Shown: one piece after another, positions 45,142 to 53,920 of the stretch | Position numbering within the stretch: the first letter of the stretch is position 1 | How the letters are laid out: each line of letters begins with the position of its first letter | Origin: Winogradskyella wandonensis | GTDB taxonomy: Bacteria; Bacteroidota; Bacteroidia; Flavobacteriales; Flavobacteriaceae | Length of the DNA stretch: 64,000 nt | Assembly (NCBI RefSeq): GCF_004346845.1 | Contig: NZ_SMGI01000001.1 | Location: forward strand, 589,020 to 653,019 | Direction: 5' to 3' | Notes under the pieces: model-generated | Told to the model about the DNA's origin: nothing | Database searches by the model: none | What the model saw: only the letters and a program-made list of their open reading frames with translations | Made by a program: the position numbers and the translations under genes

Positions 45142-45667
45142 ATTGTTTTTGCTTTAAGTCTTTTATTTTTTCTAATATGTTGTTAAGAATATCTATTCTG
45201 CTTTGAAAGTTTGAAATCATGGCATTAATAACGCGCTCATCGTTTCCACTTTGTTTAAGATTTGTTTTTAAGATAGCATAGTCGTCCTCTAAAGCTTTTA
45301 GTTGGCGCTCAGTCTCATAAATAATATTTTCTGTAAGTGGAGAGCGTTCTGCTTCCAGTTTTTTTAACTCTTCACTAATAGTCGCTGTGAGAAAACTTTG
45401 TACTTCGGACATCTCTGGAGAAACACTCGCTAAGTCATTCTTGGCGTCGTTGGCTGCTATAAACTTAAAAGCCCCTAAACAAATAACAATACTTGCCGCT
45501 ATAGCCAAAAAGGGTTTCCAAAACCTAGATTTTGGTGAGGCTAAATCTTGTGAGTTCTTGCTCAGTTTTTCGATAAATCGTACCTCATGTTTCGTTGCAG
45601 GCTCTTCAACATCAAACTGACCTTTAAGGTCTTGGAATAACTGTTCTAGATTATCTTTTTCTTCCAT
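45119..45667 (-). CDS. Candidate membrane anti-sigma factor
   Basis: A 182-residue single-pass protein: cytoplasmic N-terminus about 1-48, membrane helix about 51-70 (KPFLAIAASIVICLGAFKFI), and a periplasmic coiled-coil tail about 85-175. The gene starts 3 bases after the ECF sigma stop, the usual place for an anti-sigma factor. The N-terminal part has no HxxxCxxC zinc motif, so it is not a ZAS-type anti-sigma by sequence. The family is unrecognised; the assignment rests on position and topology. Confidence 0.65.
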   Translation of the reverse strand: MEEKDNLEQLFQDLKGQFDVEEPATKHEVRFIEKLSKNSQDLASPKSRFWKPFLAIAASIVICLGAFKFIAANDAKNDLASVSPEMSEVQSFLTATISEELKKLEAERSPLTENIIYETERQLKALEDDYAILKTNLKQSGNDERVINAMISNFQSRIDILNNILEKIKDLKQKQYETEITL

Positions 45668-45670
45668 CTT

Positions 45671-46222
45671 TTATGCGCTAACGCTTAGTTTTTGTCTTAA
45701 ACTCTCTTTGGCTCTAGAAATTAACGTTCTACAATTGGCGTAAGAAATATTCATGATTTCAGAAATTTCTTCATAATCATAGCCTTCTATAAGATGTAAA
45801 GTTAATCCCAGACTGTAATTAGATTTTAGTTGTTTTATGCTATCCAAGATATGTTTTACTTTTTCGTTTTTACTGTCATTTTCTTCAATACCATTAGTAT
45901 TTTCAACTTTATAAAGCACCGTTTCTAGGTCTACGTTATTTTCTTTTGTTAACCTATTGTATTCTGCAATACTATTATTAATAACAATCCGTTTTAACCA
46001 TGATCCAAACATGGTTTTGTCTTTTAGCGTATTTAGTTTTTCAAACGCCGTTAAGAACGATTCTTGCATAACATCTTCTGCCTTGTAGCTATCGCGTACA
46101 ATGCGCAAAGATGTATTATACATGGCTTTATAGTATCGGTTGTAAATCTCTATCTGAGATTTTTGATGACCTTTACAACAAAGCTCTAGTAATTGTTCTA
46201 TGTCTTGATTGGTTGATAACAA
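45671..46222 (-). CDS. ECF RNA polymerase sigma factor
   Basis: A 183-residue sigma-70 family ECF factor. Region 2: IYNRYYKAMYNTSLRIVRDS and EDVMQESFLTAFEKL, the core-binding and -10 recognition helices; region 4: YSLGLTLHLIEGYDYEEISE and ANCRTLISRAKESLRQKL, the helix-turn-helix for -35 elements. Regions 1 and 3 are missing, as in ECF. It is first gene in the four-gene operon with the anti-sigma candidate and two beta-helix proteins, which it may control. A tgtaacact word lies upstream on the minus strand near 46265 and could be an autoregulated -35, but this is weak. Confidence 0.9.
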   Translation of the reverse strand: MLSTNQDIEQLLELCCKGHQKSQIEIYNRYYKAMYNTSLRIVRDSYKAEDVMQESFLTAFEKLNTLKDKTMFGSWLKRIVINNSIAEYNRLTKENNVDLETVLYKVENTNGIEENDSKNEKVKHILDSIKQLKSNYSLGLTLHLIEGYDYEEISEIMNISYANCRTLISRAKESLRQKLSVSA

Positions 46223-46449
46223 AAACTAATGCTTTTACTTAAAGATGGCTATTATTTTGAAGTGTTACAGTTTTACCAAAAAAAGTTTTAATATCTTCTA
46301 ATCTAAATGGCATAACTATTGAATTTAGTTAGTTAAGTACGGCTAACCAAAGCTGTAAAACCCTGAAATTTAGGGTAAAGTTAGAAAATGTATAATGAAA
46401 CAATAGCACATTCTAGAGTTTTTAGTGACAGAATGGCTTAAAATATAAT
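46223..46449. other. Divergent gap between the ECF operon and lon
   Basis: 227 bases without a gene. It holds a short near-palindrome accct-gaaattt-agggt at 46363-46379 and the promoters of both divergent units must lie here; no exact TAnnTTTG box was seen for either start. Confidence 0.5.
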
Positions 46450-48903
46450 ATGGCAAAACGAAAATTTTTAGGGCTTGACAGTTTGTCATTTCAGGATTTT
46501 GATGAAAATTCAGAATTAATTCCTTTAATGACACCCGAAGATGAAGAGTTAATAAATAACGAGCTTTTACCAAAATCGCTTCCAATACTTCCACTGCGTA
46601 ATACGGTTTTATTTCCAGGTGTAGTGATACCAATTACTGCAGGTCGTGACACATCGATAAAGCTTATTAACGATGCAAATAATGGTGGAAAAGTTATCGG
46701 AGTGGTATCTCAGAAGGATGAATCGGTAGAAAACCCTACGGAAAAAGATATCTATAAGGTTGGTACGGTGGCTAGAATCTTGAAGGTTTTAAAAATGCCT
46801 GATGGAAATACCACGGTTATCATTCAGGGTAAGAAACGTTTTCAGATTGAAGAAGTTGTTTCGGAAACACCTTATTTAACCGCTAATATTTCAGATTTAG
46901 CAGAAGCCAAACCAGCAAAAGATAACGAAGAGTTCAAAGCTATTATCGAGTCCATAAAAGACTTGTCTTTAGAGATTATAAAAGAAAGTCCTAACATCCC
47001 GACAGAAGCTAGCTTTGCTATAAAGAATATAGAAAGTAGTTCTTTCCTCGTCAATTTTGTGTCGTCGAATATGAATCTTAAAGTTGAAGAGAAACAAGAA
47101 CTTCTTCAAATTAACGATTTAAAAGAACGTGCGCTTTCTACGTTGAAGTATATGAATCTAGAATATCAGAAGCTGGAGCTTAAAAATGATATTCAGAGCA
47201 AGGTTCAGAGCGATATGAATCAGCAACAGCGCGAATATTTCTTACATCAGCAGCTAAAAACCATTCAAGAAGAATTGGGTGGCGGTGTATCGTCGGGAGA
47301 AGAGATAGAAGATATGCGCGAGCGGGCAAAAGCCAAGAAGTGGGACGAGAAAGTAAAAGCGCATTTTGAGAAAGAACTTGCAAAAATGCAGCGTATGAAT
47401 CCTCAGGTTGCTGAGTATTCTATTCAACGTAATTACTTAGACTTGTTTTTGGATTTACCTTGGAATGAGTTTAGCGAGGATAAATTCGATTTAAAGCGTG
47501 CGATGAAAATTCTAGACCGTGATCATTTTGGTTTAGACGATGTTAAAAAGCGTATTATAGAGTATTTAGCAGTATTGAAACTGCGTAACGACATGAAATC
47601 CCCAATACTTTGTCTCTACGGACCTCCAGGAGTTGGTAAAACCTCTTTAGGTAAGTCTATAGCAGAGGCATTAGGCAGAGAATATGTACGTATTTCTTTA
47701 GGTGGTTTGCGTGACGAAGCAGAAATAAGAGGTCACCGTAAAACCTATATTGGCGCCATGCCAGGGCGAATTATTCAGAGTTTAAAAAAAGCTGGTACGT
47801 CTAATCCTGTTTTTGTTTTAGATGAAATAGATAAGTTATCAACAGGTAACCAAGGTGATCCGTCTTCGGCAATGTTAGAAGTGTTAGATCCAGAACAGAA
47901 TAATGAGTTTTATGATAACTTTTTAGAAATGGGTTACGACCTTTCTAAAGTTATGTTTATCGCTACATCTAATAGTCTTAATACCATACAACCAGCATTA
48001 CGTGATCGTATGGAAATTATAAACGTTACTGGTTATACTATAGAAGAAAAAGTAGAGATTGCAAAACGACACCTTTTGCCTAAGCAGTTAAAAGAACATG
48101 GTCTAGACGAAAAAGCTCTAAAAATAGGAAAGCCACAACTCGAAAAAATAGTTGAAGGTTATACTAGAGAATCTGGTGTTCGTGGATTAGAAAAACAAGT
48201 AGCGAAAATGGTACGTTATGCGGCCAAGAATATTGCCATGGAAGAAGATTACAACATCAAAGTTTCTAATGAGGATATTGTAGAGATTCTAGGAAGCCCA
48301 AGGTTGGAGCGAGATAAATACGAAAACAATAATGTGGCCGGTGTTGTCACAGGACTAGCATGGACTAGAGTAGGAGGCGATATATTATTTATTGAATCTA
48401 TATTATCGAAGGGCAAAGGAAGCCTAACCATAACAGGTAACCTTGGTAAAGTAATGAAGGAATCTGCAACCATTGCTATGGAATACATAAAATCCAACGC
48501 AGATAAGTTTGGTATTAACCCAGAGGTGTTCGATAAGTACAATGTTCATATCCATGTGCCAGAAGGCGCCACACCAAAAGATGGTCCAAGTGCTGGTGTA
48601 ACTATGTTAACATCTCTAGTGTCTTTATTCACACAAAGAAAAGTAAAGAAAAGTATTGCCATGACTGGCGAAATTACGTTAAGAGGAAAAGTGCTTCCTG
48701 TAGGCGGAATTAAAGAAAAGATTTTAGCAGCAAAACGAGCAAAAATTAAAGAGATTTTACTTTGCGAAGACAACAAAAGAGACATCGACGAGATTAAACC
48801 AGAATACCTCAAAGGCTTAAAATTCCACTACGTTAAAAATATGGACGAGGTTTTAGAACTAGCAATAACCAAGCAAAAGGTAAAAAATCCAAAAGCACTG
48901 TAA
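46450..48903 (+). CDS. lon: ATP-dependent Lon protease
   Basis: An 817-residue LonA. N-terminal LON substrate domain (about 42-245, [18 protein letters not shown]), long coiled coil, AAA+ module with Walker [14 protein letters not shown] near 391, and protease domain with catalytic S714 in [10 protein letters not shown] and K757 in [11 protein letters not shown]. All catalytic residues are intact. It degrades misfolded and regulatory proteins. It is divergent from the ECF sigma operon; no named heat-shock element was confirmed upstream. Confidence 0.96.
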   Translation: MAKRKFLGLDSLSFQDFDENSELIPLMTPEDEELINNELLPKSLPILPLRNTVLFPGVVIPITAGRDTSIKLINDANNGGKVIGVVSQKDESVENPTEKDIYKVGTVARILKVLKMPDGNTTVIIQGKKRFQIEEVVSETPYLTANISDLAEAKPAKDNEEFKAIIESIKDLSLEIIKESPNIPTEASFAIKNIESSSFLVNFVSSNMNLKVEEKQELLQINDLKERALSTLKYMNLEYQKLELKNDIQSKVQSDMNQQQREYFLHQQLKTIQEELGGGVSSGEEIEDMRERAKAKKWDEKVKAHFEKELAKMQRMNPQVAEYSIQRNYLDLFLDLPWNEFSEDKFDLKRAMKILDRDHFGLDDVKKRIIEYLAVLKLRNDMKSPILCLYGPPGVGKTSLGKSIAEALGREYVRISLGGLRDEAEIRGHRKTYIGAMPGRIIQSLKKAGTSNPVFVLDEIDKLSTGNQGDPSSAMLEVLDPEQNNEFYDNFLEMGYDLSKVMFIATSNSLNTIQPALRDRMEIINVTGYTIEEKVEIAKRHLLPKQLKEHGLDEKALKIGKPQLEKIVEGYTRESGVRGLEKQVAKMVRYAAKNIAMEEDYNIKVSNEDIVEILGSPRLERDKYENNNVAGVVTGLAWTRVGGDILFIESILSKGKGSLTITGNLGKVMKESATIAMEYIKSNADKFGINPEVFDKYNVHIHVPEGATPKDGPSAGVTMLTSLVSLFTQRKVKKSIAMTGEITLRGKVLPVGGIKEKILAAKRAKIKEILLCEDNKRDIDEIKPEYLKGLKFHYVKNMDEVLELAITKQKVKNPKAL

Positions 48904-48907
48904 ACTT

Positions 48908-48935
48908 AAACCTCAGTAATTATACTGAGGTTTTT
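48908..48935 (+). terminator. Terminator of lon
   Basis: Perfect 11-bp stem AAACCTCAGTA/TACTGAGGTTT (48908-48918 and 48923-48933), loop ATTA, then T run. Confidence 0.9.
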
Positions 48936-48998
48936 ACTTTTCAAAAAATAAAAGAATTAGAACTACGTTCTAAGATAGATTTAGTTATTTTGCAGGCT

Positions 48999-50018
48999 AT
49001 GATTAAGAGGATTACGGCTCTATTCTTTTTAGGTTTTGCTTCGATATGTTTTGCTCAATTGGGTGGTGAATCTACATATCAATTTCTTAATCTTATCTCT
49101 TCACCAAGACAAGCTGCTTTAGGCGGAAAAATAATTACAAATTTCGACCGCGATGTAACAGAAGCACTTTACAATCCTGCTTCAATAAATAGCGATATGC
49201 ACAATCAAGCAGCCCTTAATATTTCAAATTATTTAGGCGATATTACTTATGGTACAGCGGCATATGCTTATACTTGGGATAGGAGAGTACAGACATTTCA
49301 CTTTGGTGTAACGTATATTAATTATGGCGAGTTCGACGGACGAGACCTCAATGGCATTGCAACTGGTACATTTAAGGGTAACGAAGTTGCTTTATCTTTT
49401 GGGTATAATTATAACATCCCATTTACAGATTTTTATGTTGGTGCTAATGCCAAAATTATAACTTCGCAATTAGAGCAATACAATTCCATCGGTGGTGCCG
49501 TAGATTTAGGAGTTATGTATATTAACGAAAAACTCGATTTTCATGCGGCATTAACAGTAAGAAATGTAGGTACACAATTTAAAACTTATAACGAGCTTAA
49601 CGAAAGACTGCCTTTAGAGATTAACTTTGGAATGTCTCAAACGCTAGAATACATTCCGTTAAGATGGCATTTAACATTAGAAAATTTGCAAGAATGGCCT
49701 ATTGGTGTTTCTAATCCGGCGCGGGCTACAACCGATTTAAACGGCAACCAAACCGAAGAAAAAGTTGGCTTTCTAAACAATACGCTTCGTCATTTAATAT
49801 TGGGAGCAGAACTGTGGCCAGACAGAGGCTTCAATCTAAGAATGGGTTATAACTTTAGACGTGCTGAAGAATTACGTATTTTAGATCAAAGAAACTTTTC
49901 AGGCTTATCTTTTGGTGTAGGTTTAAAAATAAATAAAATGAAGTTTAGCTACACCCATGCAAGATATACAGCGTCTGCAAATACAAGTTTTTTTGGGCTT
50001 CAAATAGATTTAAATTAA
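48999..50018 (+). CDS. porQ: Type IX secretion system protein PorQ
   Basis: A 339-residue outer-membrane protein of the PorQ/PorV-like FadL-type fold; PorQ works with PorZ and PorU/V at the T9SS attachment complex. I start at ATG 48999 and not the TTG at 48990, since the ATG is followed by a proper signal peptide (MIKRITALFFLGFASICFAQ). GGESTYQFLNLISSPRQAALGG is the PorQ N-terminus and EALYNPA follows; LSFGVGLKINKMKFSYTHAR is near the C-terminal strand. It is 36 bases before cmk. Confidence 0.9.
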   Translation: MIKRITALFFLGFASICFAQLGGESTYQFLNLISSPRQAALGGKIITNFDRDVTEALYNPASINSDMHNQAALNISNYLGDITYGTAAYAYTWDRRVQTFHFGVTYINYGEFDGRDLNGIATGTFKGNEVALSFGYNYNIPFTDFYVGANAKIITSQLEQYNSIGGAVDLGVMYINEKLDFHAALTVRNVGTQFKTYNELNERLPLEINFGMSQTLEYIPLRWHLTLENLQEWPIGVSNPARATTDLNGNQTEEKVGFLNNTLRHLILGAELWPDRGFNLRMGYNFRRAEELRILDQRNFSGLSFGVGLKINKMKFSYTHARYTASANTSFFGLQIDLN

Positions 50019-50054
50019 TACTGAAATATTCCCGAGACGTCGGGACAGCATAAA

Positions 50055-50741
50055 ATGAAAAAAATAATCATTGCCATAGACGGTTTTTCTTCAACCGGAA
50101 AAAGTACAATAGCCAAAAAGCTTGCAGATAACCTTGGCTATATTTATGTCGATACGGGTGCAATGTATCGTTCGGTTGCATTGTATGCACTTCAAAACGA
50201 TTGTATTGTTAATGAAGAAGTAGATGAAGAAAAATTGATTTCAGAATTAGATAGCATTAAAATTTATTTTAAATACAATCCACAACTCGGATTTGCAGAA
50301 GTCTTTTTGAACGATGAAAATGTAGAGTCGGAAATTAGAACCCTAGAGGTTTCTAAATATGTAAGCCCTGTAGCAACAATTTCAGAGGTTAGAAAAAAGC
50401 TTGTAGAGCAGCAGCAAGAAATGGGCAAAGACAAGGGTATTGTTATGGATGGTCGTGATATCGGTACGGTTGTGTTCCCTGATGCAGAGCTAAAAATATT
50501 TATGACAGCTTCTGCAGAAACTAGAGCAGAACGGCGTTATAAAGAATTACGCGATAGAGGCGACAGTATTACGTTTGATGAGGTTTTGGATAATGTGGTT
50601 ACTCGAGACAGAATAGATACAAGCCGAGAGGATTCTCCCTTAGTAAAAGCCAAAGATGCTATTGAGTTCGATAATTCTAAAATGACAATAGACCAGCAAT
50701 TAAATGCAATTAAAGAACTGGTAAAGGAAAAACTAAACTAA
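50055..50741 (+). CDS. cmk: Cytidylate kinase
   Basis: A 228-residue (d)CMP kinase. P-loop IAIDGFSSTGKSTIAKKLA, substrate loop YVDTGAMYRSVALYAL, DGRDIGTVVFPDAELKIF and the LID arginines in TRAERRYKEL are intact. PorQ-Cmk adjacency is common in this phylum. A short palindrome (about 50033-50048) lies just before it, and a terminator follows immediately after the stop. Confidence 0.95.
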   Translation: MKKIIIAIDGFSSTGKSTIAKKLADNLGYIYVDTGAMYRSVALYALQNDCIVNEEVDEEKLISELDSIKIYFKYNPQLGFAEVFLNDENVESEIRTLEVSKYVSPVATISEVRKKLVEQQQEMGKDKGIVMDGRDIGTVVFPDAELKIFMTASAETRAERRYKELRDRGDSITFDEVLDNVVTRDRIDTSREDSPLVKAKDAIEFDNSKMTIDQQLNAIKELVKEKLN

Positions 50742-50770
50742 AAAGGCGCCTAATTTAGGCGCCTTTTTTA
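50741..50770. terminator. Terminator of cmk, possibly bidirectional
   Basis: Perfect 12-bp stem AAAAGGCGCCTA/TAGGCGCCTTTT (50741-50752 and 50756-50767), 3-base loop and T run. The convergent LysM gene ends 16 bases away and may share it. Confidence 0.88.
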
Positions 50771-50785
50771 ATCTTAAAATTCATC

Positions 50786-51160
50786 CTATAAATTAGGAAT
50801 GATTAATTCTTGGTCTGGATGAATGACATCTGGATTCTTAAGAATGTCCGTGTTTGCTGCAAATATTTCCTTGTATTTCATAGCATCGCCATAGTAGTGC
50901 TTAGCAATTTTCCCTAAAGTTTCACCAGACGATACCGTGTGTCTAGCGTAAACAGAATCGTCTTCAACTTTAATATCTGCCATTATATCACTTGGATTAT
51001 CACCTCCAATTTCTTTAATCTTATTCCACAACACATCTTTCTCGTATTGCGTGCTTGCAGTTCCCCAAACTTTTAATTTTCCGTCAGCTTCTTCTACTTT
51101 TCCGTCTTTAATGTTTAATTTTTCTCCTAAGTCAAGTACTTCTTGATATTTTGCTCTCAT
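50786..51160 (-). CDS. LysM-domain protein (YgaU/Kbp-like)
   Basis: A 124-residue cytoplasmic-looking protein with no signal peptide. The N-terminal about 70 residues resemble a BON-like domain (VEEADGKLKVWGTASTQYEKD); the C-terminal LysM domain (about 75-122) shows HTVSSGETLGKIAKHYYGDA and IHPDQELIIPNL. The combination is that of E. coli YgaU (Kbp), a potassium-binding protein; transfer of that role is an inference. It is monocistronic and convergent with cmk. Confidence 0.85.
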   Translation of the reverse strand: MRAKYQEVLDLGEKLNIKDGKVEEADGKLKVWGTASTQYEKDVLWNKIKEIGGDNPSDIMADIKVEDDSVYARHTVSSGETLGKIAKHYYGDAMKYKEIFAANTDILKNPDVIHPDQELIIPNL

Positions 51161-51280
51161 TTTTAAATGTATTTAAGTTAATAATTATCGACTTCAGTTT
51201 AAGTAATTCCTACTAAAAATGCTCTAAAAAGCTTTAAAAATTTAAAACACTAAATTTTAGGTAATTACTTAGTTTATTTG

Positions 51281-51288
51281 TATTTTTG
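51281..51288 (+). promoter_or_regulatory. Promoter -7 box TATTTTTG for rpsA
   Basis: Exact TAnnTTTG match 118 bases before the rpsA start, predicting a leader of about 110 bases. Confidence 0.55.
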
Positions 51289-51293
51289 CGCTC

Positions 51294-51406
51294 CTTTTGG
51301 CGATTAGTAGGAAGACAAAAGACAATATAAAAATTTATTTTAACACTTCTATGTGTTTATCGCATAAATTTTCCTACAACGCATAGAATACAAATTATTA
51401 TCAGCA
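51294..51406 (+). promoter_or_regulatory. Long 5' leader of rpsA
   Basis: Predicted transcribed, untranslated region of about 113 bases. Seven bases gtaggaa (51307-51313) can pair with ttcctac (51371-51377), enclosing an AU-rich loop. Ribosomal protein S1 is autoregulated in other bacteria, so a control leader is plausible, but no named family is recognised. Confidence 0.35.
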
Positions 51407-53248
51407 ATGGCTGAAAACAAAACAAAAGACGCTGAGGTAGCAGTAGAGGCAACCGAAGCAAAAGCTAAGCAAGCACCTGTAGTATCTGAAGCTCAGGCTA
51501 ACCCAGAAAAATTCTTAAAGGAGTTTGATTGGCACAATTACGAAGAAGGTATTGAGCAAGTTGCAGATTCTAAATTAGAAGAATTTGAAAAGCTAGTATC
51601 AGAAAATTTCGTAGACACATTAGATGACGAAGTTGTAGAAGGAACTGTAATTGCAATTACAGATCGTGATGCAATTATAGACATCAACGCTAAATCTGAA
51701 GGTGTAATATCTCTTAACGAGTTTCGTTACAACCCAAACTTAGCAGTAGGCGATAAAGTAGAAGTATTAATCGATGTTCGCGAAGATGCAACAGGACAAT
51801 TAGTATTATCTCACAGAAAAGCTCGTGTAATCAAAGCATGGGATCGTGTGATTAACGCTCACGAGACTGGAGAAATCGTGAATGGTTTTGTAAAATGCAG
51901 AACTAAAGGTGGTATGATTGTCGATGTATTTGGTATCGAAGCATTCTTGCCAGGTTCTCAAATTGATGTAAAACCAATTAGAGATTACGATCAGTACGTA
52001 AATAAAACAATGGAATTTAAAGTGGTAAAAATCAACCACGAATTTAAAAATATTGTTGTTTCTCATAAAGCGCTTATCGAGGCTGATATCGAAGAGCAGA
52101 AGAAAGAAATCATTGGCCAACTAGAAAAAGGACAAGTATTAGAGGGTGTTGTTAAAAACATTACGTCTTACGGTGTGTTCATTGATTTAGGCGGTGTTGA
52201 TGGTTTAGTTCATATTACAGACCTTTCTTGGTCACGTATTAACCATCCAAATGAGATAGTTGAATTAGATCAGAAACTTAATGTTGTAATCCTTGATTTT
52301 GATGAAGATAAATCAAGAATCCAATTAGGTCTTAAGCAGTTATCTAAGCATCCATGGGAAGCTTTAGCAGAAGACGTAAAAGTTGGAGATAAAGTTAAAG
52401 GTAAAGTTGTTGTAATTGCAGATTACGGTGCGTTTATTGAAGTTGCTGATGGTGTAGAAGGATTGGTTCACGTTTCTGAAATGTCATGGTCTACACACTT
52501 GCGTTCGGCTCAAGATTTCGTATCTGTAGGAGACGAGATTGAAGCTGTTATCTTAACATTAGATAGAGAAGATCGTAAAATGTCACTTGGTATTAAGCAA
52601 TTAACACCAGACCCATGGACAGATATTACAACTAAATATCCTGTAGGTTCTAGGCACACGGGAATCGTACGTAACTTTACAAACTTTGGAGTATTTGTAG
52701 AATTAGAAGAAGGTATCGACGGATTAATTTATATCTCTGATTTATCTTGGACTAAGAAAATTAAGCATCCAAGCGAGTTCTGTAACGTAGGTGACAAATT
52801 AGATGTAGTTGTATTAGAATTAGACGTAGAAGGACGCAAATTATCTTTAGGTCACAAACAGACTGAAGAAAATCCTTGGGATAAATACGAGACTGAGTTT
52901 GCTCTAGATACGGTACACAAAGCTACGATTTCTGAAATCGTTGATAAAGGTGCAACTGTAGAGTTTAACGAGGATATCGTTGCTTTTGTTCCACAACGTC
53001 ACTTAGAAAAAGAAGACGGTTCTAAATTAAAGAAAGGTGAAGAAGCAGAATTCAAAATCATTGAGTTCAATAAAGAATTCAAAAGAGTTGTAGCTTCTCA
53101 TACTGCTGTATTTAGAGAAGAAGAAGCAAAAATTGTAAAGCAAGCTGTACGTAAAGCAGAAGCTCAAGCAGCGGAGGCTAAGCCTACCTTAGGCGATGCT
53201 AACGACGCATTACAAGCGCTTAAAGATAAAATGGACGGTAAGAAGTAA
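51407..53248 (+). CDS. rpsA: 30S ribosomal protein S1
   Basis: A 613-residue protein with six S1 OB-fold repeats. The first (about 75-130) and second are divergent; the third to fifth are canonical (GVVKNITSYGVFIDLGGVDG, GKVVVIADYGAFIEVADGVEG, GIVRNFTNFGVFVELEEGIDG), and the sixth is degenerate (ATISEIVDKGATVEFNEDI). The acidic N-terminus and Ala/Glu-rich C-terminal tail are common in Bacteroidota S1. It binds mRNA at the ribosome, important in a phylum with weak use of Shine-Dalgarno sequences. Monocistronic with its own terminator. Confidence 0.95.
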   Translation: MAENKTKDAEVAVEATEAKAKQAPVVSEAQANPEKFLKEFDWHNYEEGIEQVADSKLEEFEKLVSENFVDTLDDEVVEGTVIAITDRDAIIDINAKSEGVISLNEFRYNPNLAVGDKVEVLIDVREDATGQLVLSHRKARVIKAWDRVINAHETGEIVNGFVKCRTKGGMIVDVFGIEAFLPGSQIDVKPIRDYDQYVNKTMEFKVVKINHEFKNIVVSHKALIEADIEEQKKEIIGQLEKGQVLEGVVKNITSYGVFIDLGGVDGLVHITDLSWSRINHPNEIVELDQKLNVVILDFDEDKSRIQLGLKQLSKHPWEALAEDVKVGDKVKGKVVVIADYGAFIEVADGVEGLVHVSEMSWSTHLRSAQDFVSVGDEIEAVILTLDREDRKMSLGIKQLTPDPWTDITTKYPVGSRHTGIVRNFTNFGVFVELEEGIDGLIYISDLSWTKKIKHPSEFCNVGDKLDVVVLELDVEGRKLSLGHKQTEENPWDKYETEFALDTVHKATISEIVDKGATVEFNEDIVAFVPQRHLEKEDGSKLKKGEEAEFKIIEFNKEFKRVVASHTAVFREEEAKIVKQAVRKAEAQAAEAKPTLGDANDALQALKDKMDGKK

Positions 53249-53272
53249 TTCTTCCAGATTTTATAACTATTT

Positions 53273-53305
53273 AAAAGCCTCTCATTTTTTGAGAGGCTTT
53301 TTTTT
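53273..53305 (+). terminator. Terminator of rpsA
   Basis: Perfect 12-bp stem AAAAGCCTCTCA/TGAGAGGCTTTT (53273-53284 and 53290-53301), 5-base loop and a run of T. Confidence 0.92.
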
Positions 53306-53321
53306 TGCATCAATTTTATGG

Positions 53322-53352
53322 TTTGCTACTCAACTTTTTTAGTTTAACTTTG
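53322..53352 (+). promoter_or_regulatory. Promoter TTTG-N19-TAACTTTG for pyrR-pyrB
   Basis: Full match to the Bacteroidota vegetative promoter: TTTG at 53322-53325, 19-base spacer, TAACTTTG at 53345-53352. Transcription would begin near 53358, about 20 bases before pyrR. The short hairpin CCAAA-TACG-TTTGG (53357-53370) overlaps the predicted start. Confidence 0.8.
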
Positions 53353-53377
53353 TCATCCAAATACGTTTGGAAGTTTT

Positions 53378-53917
53378 ATGAGTCAGAGAGTATTACTTAA
53401 TTCTAAAGAAGTAAACATTATCCTTCACCGATTGGCTTGTCAACTTATTGAAAACCACAACGATTTTTCAAACACCGCATTAATTGGTTTACAGCCAAGA
53501 GGTAAATTTTTAGCTAGCCGTTTGGCAAAAATTCTAAAAGAAGACTATAAAATAAAGAACCTTAACTATGGTGATTTAGACATCACGTTTTTTAGAGACG
53601 ATTTCCGAAGAGGCGATAAACCTTTGGAAGCCAACCAAACAAATATCAATTTTATTGTTGAAGATAAAAATGTAGTTTTTGTAGATGATGTATTATATAC
53701 TGGACGTAGTATAAGAGCAGCGCTAACCGCTATTCAGTCTTTTGGAAGACCAAACCATATAGAATTACTAACATTAATAGACAGACGTTTTAGTCGTCAT
53801 TTACCCATTCAACCAGATTATCGTGGCAGACAGGTAGATGCCATAAATAAAGAAAAAGTGATAGTAAACTGGAAAGAGAATGAAGGCGAAGATGTGGTTT
53901 ACTTGATAAATAAATAA
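53378..53917 (+). CDS. pyrR: PyrR, pyrimidine regulator / uracil phosphoribosyltransferase
   Basis: A 179-residue phosphoribosyltransferase-fold protein. PRPP site VVFVDDVLYTGRSIRAAL, N-terminal ALIGLQPRGKFLASRLAK and the DITFFRDDFRR loop are typical of PyrR, which combines UPRT activity with RNA-binding attenuation in Firmicutes. It heads a pyrR-pyrB-STAS-like-rnz run. The predicted leader is only about 20 bases, too short for the Bacillus-type attenuator, so if it regulates pyrB here the mechanism must differ. Confidence 0.93.
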   Translation: MSQRVLLNSKEVNIILHRLACQLIENHNDFSNTALIGLQPRGKFLASRLAKILKEDYKIKNLNYGDLDITFFRDDFRRGDKPLEANQTNINFIVEDKNVVFVDDVLYTGRSIRAALTAIQSFGRPNHIELLTLIDRRFSRHLPIQPDYRGRQVDAINKEKVIVNWKENEGEDVVYLINK

Positions 53918-53920
53918 AGC

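Noticed and set aside
46420..46449. A sigma-54 or heat-shock promoter before lon (tgacagaatggctt)
   Set aside because: Only part of a TGGC-N-TTGC pattern is present and the second half does not match; not reported as a feature.
48990..48998. TTG start of porQ nine bases upstream
   Set aside because: It overlaps a probable promoter box (TATTTTG) and the ATG at 48999 begins a normal signal peptide.
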